Positions 25,951-32,855 of a stretch of 42,083 nucleotides of DNA are shown here, piece by piece. This stretch comes from Azonexus sp. Lineage in GTDB: Bacteria; Pseudomonadota; Gammaproteobacteria; Burkholderiales; Rhodocyclaceae. The stretch spans positions 1-42,083 of the forward strand of contig JAISPT010000045.1 of the NCBI GenBank assembly GCA_031274715.1. Reading direction: 5' to 3'. The notes beneath the pieces were generated by a model. The model saw nothing but the letters and a program-made list of their open reading frames with translations. It was not told the DNA's origin and searched no databases. Each line of letters opens with the position of its first letter. The stretch's first letter is position 1. A program made the position numbers and the translations under genes.

Positions 25951-27408
25951 TTGCGTCCCTTCATTGCCGTACTACGTAAACATCCCTATGTTGTCCTGTT
26001 GCTGTTCGGCGCTGTGTTGCTGCTTGCCGGCGTCGACCGCTATTCGCTGCTAGGCTCCACCGAACCGCGCGAAGCCGGCATCGCCGCCGCGATGCTGCAA
26101 GACCAGCAATACGTCGTGCCGCATCTGAACGACCAACCATTTCTCGAAAAACCGCCGCTCAGCTACTGGCTGCAATCGGCATCGATGCGGATCGGCGGCA
26201 CCACGCCGCTCGCCGCGCGACTGCCGTCGATTCTGGCCGCGCTCGCCTGTGTCTGGTTGCTGTTTGCTTGTGCCCGACGCACCACTGGCAACGAGCGCGC
26301 CGCGTGGGTCGCGACCCTCGCGCTGCTGACGATGGCGTCATTCTGGACGAATGCACGCACTGCCGGGCAGGACCTACTGCTCACGCTCGGCATCGCACTC
26401 GCTCTGTTCGGATTTTATTGCACGCGCGAAAACCCGCCAACGCGCTGGGGTTGGCCCATGTACACAGCGGGCATCGCGGTCGCCACACTCAGTAAAGGCG
26501 TAGTCGGTCTTGCCATACCGGGCATCGTCATCTTCGCGTTCCTGCTGTTCGAGACGCTGTGGCTTGAGCGCCGCTTCAAACTGCGCGCCTGGCTACTGCC
26601 CGGTGCTTTCGCGCTGCTCGGGCTGATGCCATTCGCGCTGTGGCTGTTCGCCCTCTATGATCGCGCGGGCCCTGACGCCGTGCGCGAAATTCTGCTGTCG
26701 AACAGCATCGACCGTTTCGCCGGCAGTTACCAGCGCGGCGCACACGACGAGCCGTTTTACTACTACCTGCTGAAATTGCCCGAAACCTTCGCACCGTGGA
26801 ATCTGCTGCTCGGCTATCTGCTGTGGCGTTGTCGACGTGAGTTGTTGCGCGACTGGCGTTTCGTCTTTGGCCTGTGCTGGCTGCTCGCGCCCTACCTGCT
26901 GCTATCGGTCTCGGCAGGCAAGCGGCCCACCTATCTGCTCGCCCTCTATCCAGCCGCGGCGCTACTGATCGCGCTCGGCATGGATTACTGGCTACGCGGT
27001 GCGAACCCGCCATCGCGCATGCTGACGCGGCTGTACACGCCGCTGCTAGCGCTGCTACTGGCGCTCTACATCGGCTATGGTGGCTTCGTGCTACCGCGCG
27101 CGCAGCAAAAGGATTCGCCGGAGGAAGTATTTACGCACCTGCGCAACCACGAACAGGATGGTCACACGCTGATTCTGTTCAAACCGCTCGAACGCATTTC
27201 CGGCGCAGCGCGCTTCTACCTCCTGCACCCGGTGCGCAGCATCGACGAGGCGCAACCCTTGCTCGACGCGCTACGTGCCAATCCAGCGGCAATCGCGCTG
27301 GTCGGTGCGGACGACCTCGCTGACCTGCACGGCTACCGCACACTGGAAAATTTCCAGGATCAGAAACGTAAGTACGCGATTATCGCTACCGATACGAACA
27401 CCCGCTGA
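25951..27408 (+). CDS. arnT: Undecaprenyl phosphate-Ara4N transferase (ArnT family)
   Basis: A predicted lipid A aminoarabinose transferase, an inner-membrane GT83/GT-C enzyme acting on the periplasmic side to neutralise lipid A phosphates. It has 485 residues and about twelve membrane helices. The first periplasmic loop has GSTEPREAGIAAAML and FLEKPPLSYWLQ, both characteristic of ArnT. A soluble C-terminal domain follows residue 385. The start is taken as TTG at 25951 because GGGAGGAAA lies just upstream and the preceding gene ends at 25931; the earlier open frame overlaps that gene. Some homologues act on protein glycans or mannosyl lipids, so the substrate rests on context. Confidence 0.82.
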   Translation: MRPFIAVLRKHPYVVLLLFGAVLLLAGVDRYSLLGSTEPREAGIAAAMLQDQQYVVPHLNDQPFLEKPPLSYWLQSASMRIGGTTPLAARLPSILAALACVWLLFACARRTTGNERAAWVATLALLTMASFWTNARTAGQDLLLTLGIALALFGFYCTRENPPTRWGWPMYTAGIAVATLSKGVVGLAIPGIVIFAFLLFETLWLERRFKLRAWLLPGAFALLGLMPFALWLFALYDRAGPDAVREILLSNSIDRFAGSYQRGAHDEPFYYYLLKLPETFAPWNLLLGYLLWRCRRELLRDWRFVFGLCWLLAPYLLLSVSAGKRPTYLLALYPAAALLIALGMDYWLRGANPPSRMLTRLYTPLLALLLALYIGYGGFVLPRAQQKDSPEEVFTHLRNHEQDGHTLILFKPLERISGAARFYLLHPVRSIDEAQPLLDALRANPAAIALVGADDLADLHGYRTLENFQDQKRKYAIIATDTNTR

Positions 27409-27463
27409 TGTGACTGCCAGGTGCCCTGATGCCGTTGGTGCCTGTCGACTAATTTTACAATTT

Positions 27464-27473
27464 GTGCTAGCAC
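27464..27473. repeat. 10-bp perfect palindrome in arnT-PEP-CTERM gap
   Basis: GTGCTAGCAC lies in the 223-bp gap after arnT. The gap is visibly richer in A and T than the flanks, and no confident sigma-70 promoter was found in it. The palindrome may be a binding site, but nothing else supports that. Confidence 0.25.
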
Positions 27474-27569
27474 CATCGGAGGATGGGGCACATCTTTCCT
27501 TTTAATCAAAAAGATACAAAAAACGGCCCGCATTTTGCTTGGTAAGTTGATACAACAACAGACGATCAA

Positions 27570-27608
27570 CATTCATATTGGTTTGAATGTGCTTGGGCGA
27601 TAACCAAT
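27570..27608. promoter_or_regulatory. Interleaved inverted repeats before the PEP-CTERM gene
   Basis: Two inverted repeats interlock 25-60 nt before the start codon: CATTCA (27570-27575) with TGAATG (27584-27589), and ATTGGTT (27577-27583) with AACCAAT (27602-27608). They could be alternative mRNA structures in the leader or an operator. A near sigma-54 pattern inside them has the wrong spacing. Confidence 0.35.
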
Positions 27609-27631
27609 AACTCGCTCGAAAAGGATAGACG

Positions 27632-28171
27632 ATGAAATTTAAATCTGTATTGATCGTGATGGCCTTGGCTTGGGTAATCGCTGCGCCGGCGTCAGCAGAG
27701 GTTGTATTTGCAACGACCAATGGTAATGCTGCGTCCGGGGACGTACTGGCCGACAGCAGCATTTACGACTTTGGCTTCAACAGCACCCATACGATTTGGA
27801 CCTTCGATGCCCCTTCCGACCAAGGGTTCTCCAATCTTTGGGTCCGTTTCAACAAAGGTAGCCCCGTGGACATTACGGTAACTTTGGCGGATGGCTCTAC
27901 TGTTAACCAAATATTTAACTTTAACGGTACTGTAAACTTCACCATCAACAACAATGACCTCGACAATTTGATTACGAGCGTAAGCTTCGCCTTTCAATCA
28001 AGCGATGTGCAAATTAAGAAGGACCCTTATGTAAGCGGTCTCGCTGGTCTGCCGCCGCCCGGTGAAGGCGGTGGTGGCGAAGGTAGCAACGTGCCCGAAC
28101 CCGCCTCGGTTGCACTGCTTGGTGCCGCCTTCGGCGCGATGGCCCTCCTGCGCCGTCGCCGTGCCGCGTAA
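27632..28171 (+). CDS. PEP-CTERM domain exported protein
   Basis: A 179-residue exported protein of unknown function. A signal peptide (1-22, ending APASA) is followed by a polar beta-rich region, a Gly-rich linker (GLPPPGEGGGGEGS), then the PEP-CTERM sorting signal: VPEPASVALLGAAFGAMALL plus an RRRR patch. Such proteins are cleaved by exosortase (EpsH/XrtA type) and tend to occur with exopolysaccharide loci. No exosortase or eps gene is in the window. The gene is less GC-rich than its neighbours and stands alone with its own strong terminator, which suggests an independently acquired unit. The ATG at 27632 has AAGGA at suitable spacing. Confidence 0.9.
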   Translation: MKFKSVLIVMALAWVIAAPASAEVVFATTNGNAASGDVLADSSIYDFGFNSTHTIWTFDAPSDQGFSNLWVRFNKGSPVDITVTLADGSTVNQIFNFNGTVNFTINNNDLDNLITSVSFAFQSSDVQIKKDPYVSGLAGLPPPGEGGGGEGSNVPEPASVALLGAAFGAMALLRRRRAA

Positions 28172-28220
28172 CGCCATGTTTATTTTGATTCGACCGTAAT
28201 ACGTTCCCAAGCAACAACTC

Positions 28221-28256
28221 AAAACCCTGCGGCCCAACCGGAGCGCAGGGTTTTTT
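28221..28256 (+). terminator. Rho-independent terminator of the PEP-CTERM gene
   Basis: A perfect 11-bp stem (AAAACCCTGCG/CGCAGGGTTTT) with a 12-nt loop runs into six Ts, 50 bp after the stop codon. From the other side it also has an A/T tract, so it could serve rfbD too, although it lies 106 bp or more beyond the rfbD stop. Confidence 0.92.
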
Positions 28257-28361
28257 GCGTTCACGGCCCAGAACTCCAGTTTCTGCGTTATTTTTTGCCG
28301 CACTGACAGCTTCTGACTACAGATTCTGAACAGTATTCTTTATGGCTAGAGCGGTTATGGT

Positions 28362-29273
28362 TCAATAACCATTGCGCTTGAGCGCCAGCAACTGCAACAT
28401 GCGTTCCAGATAAGGTTGCCAGTCGGGCATTAGGAGACCGAAATCGTTTTCCAGGCGGCGGCAATCGAGGCGTGAGTTGGCTGGACGCCGGGCAGGGAGC
28501 GGATATTCGGCAGCGGGAATGGGGCGGATAGCATCCGGCGTCAGGCGTAGCTCGAAGCCGGGCATGGCGCCGGCCAAGCCGACGATGGTCCGGGCGAAGG
28601 TGCACCAACTGACGGGGTGCGCCGCCGCCAAGTGGTAGAGGCGATTCTCGCCCGCCGCGAGCATGTCGCCGCGGCGCAGCATGGCCAGCACTACACCGGT
28701 TACCGTGGCGATCAGGGCTGCCGGGGTTGGCGAACCAACCTGGTCGTCGATCACGTTCAGGCCGTCCTTTTCCCGCGCCAGGCGCAGAATGGTCTTGACG
28801 AAATTGCCGCCACGCGCACCGAACACCCAACTGGTGCGAAAGATCAATGAACGACAGCCAGCGGCGCGGATCGCCTCCTCGCCGGCCAGCTTGCTGCTGC
28901 CGTAAACGCCGAGTGGACCGGTCGGATCGTCTTCCACCCACGGCCCCACCTTGCTGCCGTCGTACACGTAATCGGTCGAGTAATGTACTAGCAGTGCGCC
29001 GCTTACCGCGGCGGCGGCGGCGAGCACGGCCGGCGCCTCGGTGTTGATACGCCGCGCCAACTCGGGTTCGGATTCGGCTTTATCGACCGCGGTGTAGGCG
29101 GCGGCATTGACAATCACCGACGGCCGCACGTCGCGTAACACCCGGCGTACCTCATCGAGATCGGCCAGGTCACATTCGCCCCGCCCACAGGCCACGACCC
29201 GGCCGTGCGGCGCCAGCGAGCGTTGCAGTTGCCAGCCGACCTGGCCATCCTTGCCGAGAAGTAGAATCGTCAT
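28362..29273 (-). CDS. rfbD: dTDP-4-dehydrorhamnose reductase
   Basis: This NAD(P)H-dependent short-chain-type reductase performs the last step of dTDP-L-rhamnose synthesis. It has 303 residues. The nucleotide loop GKDGQVG is at 7-13, STDYVYDG at 99-106 and the catalytic YxxxK (Tyr124, Lys128) in YGSSKLAGEEA; FRTSWVFGARGGNFV is also family-typical. The ATG at 29273 is preceded by a GGGG-type site; 11 extra upstream codons are possible but lack the conserved start. The usual partners rfbA, rfbB and rfbC are not in the window. It lies between the PEP-CTERM gene and map, convergent with the former. Confidence 0.92.
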   Translation of the reverse strand: MTILLLGKDGQVGWQLQRSLAPHGRVVACGRGECDLADLDEVRRVLRDVRPSVIVNAAAYTAVDKAESEPELARRINTEAPAVLAAAAAVSGALLVHYSTDYVYDGSKVGPWVEDDPTGPLGVYGSSKLAGEEAIRAAGCRSLIFRTSWVFGARGGNFVKTILRLAREKDGLNVIDDQVGSPTPAALIATVTGVVLAMLRRGDMLAAGENRLYHLAAAHPVSWCTFARTIVGLAGAMPGFELRLTPDAIRPIPAAEYPLPARRPANSRLDCRRLENDFGLLMPDWQPYLERMLQLLALKRNGY

Positions 29274-29333
29274 GTCCGCCCCTGGAAAAGGTATGCAGTA
29301 TGCCACGCAGTATGTCGTCTTCCCGCCTGCGCT

Positions 29334-29361
29334 TTGCGAAACGAACCCTGTCCTTTATCCT
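29334..29361 (+). promoter_or_regulatory. Candidate map-glnD promoter
   Basis: TTGCGA (29334-29339) and TATCCT (29356-29361) are 16 bp apart, 31 bp before the map ATG. Both hexamers match the consensus at four of six positions. No other candidate is better in the 118-bp divergent gap to rfbD. Confidence 0.35.
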
Positions 29362-29391
29362 TGACCACCCCCAACGCTTCACCGCACAACC

Positions 29392-30192
29392 ATGAGCATC
29401 GTCATCAAGACGCCCGAAGATATCGAAAAAATGCGCGTCGCCGGGCGCCTCGCCGCCGAGGTGCTCGACTATATCGAGCCCTTCGTCAAACCCGGCGCCA
29501 CCACCGAAGAACTGGATCGCCGCTGCCACGACCTGATGGTCAACGTGCAGGGCTGCATCCCGGCCCCGCTGAACTATGCGCCGGCGGGCTACGATCCCTA
29601 CCCCAAGTCGATTTGCACCTCGGTCAACCAGCAGGTCTGCCACGGCGTGCCGGGCGACCGCGTCCTCAAGAACGGTGACATCGTCAATCTCGACATCACG
29701 ACCATCAAGGACGGCTATCACGGCGACACCAGCCGCATGTTCGTCGTCGGCGAAGGCTCGATCCAGGCCAAACGCCTGTGCGAGATCACGTTCGAATGTA
29801 TGTGGCTGGGTATCTCGGTGGTGCGCCCCGGCGCCTATCTGGGCGACATCGGTGCCATCATCCAAAAGCATGCCGAGAAGAACGGCTATTCGGTGGTCCG
29901 CGAATTCTGCGGTCACGGCATTGGCCAGAAATTCCACGAAGAACCGCAAGTGCTGCACTACGGCAAGGCCGGCACCGGCCCGCGCCTGGAGCCGGGCATG
30001 ATGTTCACCATCGAGCCGATGATCAACGCCGGCAAAGCCACGATCCGTGAGATGCCTGACGGCTGGACCATCGTCACCAAGGATCGCAGTCTGTCGGCGC
30101 AGTGGGAACACACGGTGCTGGTCAGCGAAACCGGCTACGAAATCATGACCCAGTCGGCCGGTTGCCGTCCCCAGCCCGACTGGATCCTGTGA
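29392..30192 (+). CDS. map: Type I methionine aminopeptidase
   Basis: Removes the initiator methionine from nascent proteins. It has 266 residues with all five metal ligands in place: Asp101, Asp112, His175, Glu208 and Glu239, in NLDITTIKDGYHGDTSRMF, EFCGHGIGQKFHEEP, FTIEPM and QWEHTVLV. The ATG at 29392 has no strong ribosome site. In many proteobacteria map is directly divergent from rpsB; here about 11 kb of accessory genes lie between them. Its stop overlaps glnD as GTGA. Confidence 0.97.
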   Translation: MSIVIKTPEDIEKMRVAGRLAAEVLDYIEPFVKPGATTEELDRRCHDLMVNVQGCIPAPLNYAPAGYDPYPKSICTSVNQQVCHGVPGDRVLKNGDIVNLDITTIKDGYHGDTSRMFVVGEGSIQAKRLCEITFECMWLGISVVRPGAYLGDIGAIIQKHAEKNGYSVVREFCGHGIGQKFHEEPQVLHYGKAGTGPRLEPGMMFTIEPMINAGKATIREMPDGWTIVTKDRSLSAQWEHTVLVSETGYEIMTQSAGCRPQPDWIL

Positions 30193-32762
30193 TCCGTGCC
30201 CGTCGCGATGTTGTTGACATCGCGGCGCTGCGCGCCGAGGTCAAGGCTGACCAGGCCGCGCTACGCCGGCGCTATCAAGAGACCGGCGATGCTGGCGAAC
30301 TGTTGCGCCAGCGCTGCGTCTGCGTCGACGCCACCCTTCGCCGGCTGTGGACCGACTTCGCCATGCCGGATTCCGTCGCCCTGGTGGCGGTCGGCGGCTA
30401 TGGCCGCGGCGAGCTTTACCCGGCCTCCGACATCGATCTGTTGATCCTGCTGCCGCGCCCGGCCGGACGCGCGTTGCGGGAAAAACTGGAAATCCTAGTC
30501 GGCCATTTCTGGGACATCGGCCTGGAAGTCGCGCACAGCGTGCGCACCATTGCCCAATGCCGCGAAGAGGCCGAACGCGACATCACCGTCCAGACCACGC
30601 TGCTCGAAGCCCGCCTGCTGACCGGTAACGACAAACTATTCGCCACCTTCGAGCAGCGCCTGCGCCGCCATCTCGACCCAGCCGATTTTCTCGAGGCCAA
30701 GCGCCTGGAGCAACAGGAACGCTACCTGCGTTTCAACGAAACGCCCTACAGCCTGGAACCAAACTGCAAGGATTCGCCGGGTGGCCTGCGCGATTTCCAG
30801 GTCATTTTCTGGATCGCCCGCGCCGCCGGTTACGGTACTTGTTGGGCCGATCTCGAACACCACGGCTTCCTCACTCGCGATGAGATGGAGCATGCCGTCC
30901 GCTGCGAGGAATATCTTCGCCAGTTGCGCGTCCGTTTGCACTACGCCGCCGGCCGGCGCGAGGATCGGCTGTTGTTCGACTACCAGAACCTGCTCGCCCT
31001 CGAATTTGGCTTCGTCTCGACACCGGCGCGGCGTGCCTCGGAACAGCTGATGCAGGAGTATTACCGCAACGCCAAGACGGTCGTGCTGCTCAACATCATC
31101 CTGTTGCAGAACATGGAAGCAGCACTGGCACCGGCAAACCAGCAGGCGCCGCAGGCGCTCGACGAGCATTTCCAGACCGTCGGCGGACTACTCGACGTCC
31201 GCGACGAGACCCTGTTCGAGCGCCAGCCGGCGGCCATCCTCGACACCTTCCTGGTGCTGCAGGAACACCACGAACTGCACGGCATGACGGCGCGCACGCT
31301 GCGCGCACTGTGGCGTACCCGCGAGTGGATCACGCCGGAATTTCAGGGCGATCCGGCGCAACGCGCTGCCTTCCTCAGGTTGTTCCAAAGCCCGCATGGC
31401 GTTGTCAACGCTTTCCGGCGCATGAACCAGCTCGACATCCTCGGTGCCTACCTGCCCAATTTCGGCCGTATCGTCGGCCAGATGCAGTACGACCTGTTCC
31501 ACGTCTACACCGTCGACCAGCACATCCTGCAGGTGATACGTAACCTGCGCCGATTCACGCTGAGCGAATTTGCCCACGAGTACCCCGAGTGCTCGCGCCT
31601 GATCAACGAACTGGATCGCCACTGGCTGCTCTACGTTGCCGCCCTCTTCCACGACATCGCCAAAGGGCGCGGTGGCGACCATTCCGAGCTGGGCACCGTC
31701 GACGCCCGGGAATTCTGCGAGCAGCACAGCCTGACCACTGAAGACACTGAACTGGTCGTCTGGCTGGTCAGGAATCATCTGATCATGTCGCAGATTGCCC
31801 AAAAGGAAGATCTCAGCGACCCTGGGGTGATCGCCTGCTTCGCCCGTCAAGTCGGCGATGTCCGCCACCTGACGGCGCTCTACCTGCTGACCCATGCCGA
31901 TATCCGCGGCACCAGCCCAAAGGTCTGGAACCAGTGGAAAGGCAGGCTGTTGGCCGATCTCTATTATCAGACGCTGCACTATCTGCACCAAGGCGAAGCA
32001 CCGCCGGCCCACGGCGTGATCGCCGAGCGCCAAGCCGATGCGATGCGTCTGCTGCGCTACTTCGCACTCTCCGACACCGTGCATGAACGGCTGTGGAAGC
32101 AGCTCGATACCGTCTATTTCCTGCGCCATTCGGCTGAAGAAATCGCCTGGCACACGCGTTCGCTGTATTACCGCATCCACAACAACCAGCCAGTTGTCCG
32201 CGCCCGCCTGCACCTGGACGGCAGCATGCAAGTGATGGTCTACACCAAGGACCAACCCGACCTGTTCGCCCGCATCGTCGGCTTTTTCGCCCGCGCCGGC
32301 TACAGCATCGTCGACGCCAAGATCCACACCACCGCGCACGGCTACGCCCTCGACAGCTTCGTCGTGCTCGACGTGCTCGAACGCGACACTCACCGCGAGA
32401 TGGTCGCCTACATCGAGCACGAACTGGAGCAACGGCTGATCCGGCAGGGGCCGCCGGACGTACCGCCGACCAAATTACTGTCACGCCAGGTCAAGCATTT
32501 TCCAATCAAGCCGGAAGCCCGGATCGTCGAGGACGAGCGCGGCGGCAATTTCGTCCTCTCGCTGGTCGCCGCCGACCGTCCCGGCCTGCTGTACACGGTT
32601 GCCGCCATTCTGACCCAGCATGGCGCCAACCTGGAGACGGCCAAAATCGCCACGCTCGGCGAGCGGGCCGAGGATGTCTTCCTGATCAGCGGCGGTGACC
32701 TGCAGGACAGCGCCAGCCGCATCCGGCTGGAGACGGAATTGATGGAGCAGCTCAAAATCTGA
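30189..32762 (+). CDS. glnD: [Protein-PII] uridylyltransferase / uridylyl-removing enzyme
   Basis: The cell's glutamine sensor: it uridylylates PII proteins when glutamine is low and removes UMP when it is high. It has 857 residues. The nucleotidyltransferase site GGYGRGELYPASDIDLL is near residue 70, the HD hydrolase motif HDIAKGRGGDHSE near 487, and two ACT domains lie at about 680-760 (KDQPDLFARIVGFFARAG) and 785-857 (AADRPGLLYTVAAIL). The GTG at 30189 is chosen because it overlaps the map stop and gives the usual length; the 29 earlier codons lie in map. The last 76 nt of its coding region, less a few bases, recur at 36031-36106. Confidence 0.96.
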   Translation: MIRARRDVVDIAALRAEVKADQAALRRRYQETGDAGELLRQRCVCVDATLRRLWTDFAMPDSVALVAVGGYGRGELYPASDIDLLILLPRPAGRALREKLEILVGHFWDIGLEVAHSVRTIAQCREEAERDITVQTTLLEARLLTGNDKLFATFEQRLRRHLDPADFLEAKRLEQQERYLRFNETPYSLEPNCKDSPGGLRDFQVIFWIARAAGYGTCWADLEHHGFLTRDEMEHAVRCEEYLRQLRVRLHYAAGRREDRLLFDYQNLLALEFGFVSTPARRASEQLMQEYYRNAKTVVLLNIILLQNMEAALAPANQQAPQALDEHFQTVGGLLDVRDETLFERQPAAILDTFLVLQEHHELHGMTARTLRALWRTREWITPEFQGDPAQRAAFLRLFQSPHGVVNAFRRMNQLDILGAYLPNFGRIVGQMQYDLFHVYTVDQHILQVIRNLRRFTLSEFAHEYPECSRLINELDRHWLLYVAALFHDIAKGRGGDHSELGTVDAREFCEQHSLTTEDTELVVWLVRNHLIMSQIAQKEDLSDPGVIACFARQVGDVRHLTALYLLTHADIRGTSPKVWNQWKGRLLADLYYQTLHYLHQGEAPPAHGVIAERQADAMRLLRYFALSDTVHERLWKQLDTVYFLRHSAEEIAWHTRSLYYRIHNNQPVVRARLHLDGSMQVMVYTKDQPDLFARIVGFFARAGYSIVDAKIHTTAHGYALDSFVVLDVLERDTHREMVAYIEHELEQRLIRQGPPDVPPTKLLSRQVKHFPIKPEARIVEDERGGNFVLSLVAADRPGLLYTVAAILTQHGANLETAKIATLGERAEDVFLISGGDLQDSASRIRLETELMEQLKI
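32680..32755 (+). repeat. glnD 3' end, left copy of a 76-nt direct repeat
   Basis: This stretch encodes the end of the second ACT domain (LISGGDLQDSASRIRLETEL). It matches 36031-36106 at 67 of 76 positions in the same orientation, 3,351 bp apart. This copy belongs to the intact glnD gene. Confidence 0.9.
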
Positions 32763-32855
32763 CCACGGCTACGGCTTCTGTCAGGAGCAAGCGAGAAGAA
32801 AGATGCGTATGGAGATAGAAGCAACGCTAACCCCAACGGCAATGAAAAAATTGTG

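Noticed and set aside
27580..27592. Sigma-54-like GG...GC pair before the PEP-CTERM gene
   Set aside because: The spacing is nine bases instead of ten between GG and GC, and the flanking bases match poorly; PEP-CTERM genes can be sigma-54 dependent, but this site does not qualify.
28353..28370. Hairpin GGTTAT/ATAACC at the rfbD stop as a terminator
   Set aside because: Only six pairs, AT-rich, and no U-run on the rfbD transcript side.
31188..32432. 414-codon minus-strand open frame over glnD
   Set aside because: Shadow of glnD, whose HD and ACT domains read through this region on the plus strand.
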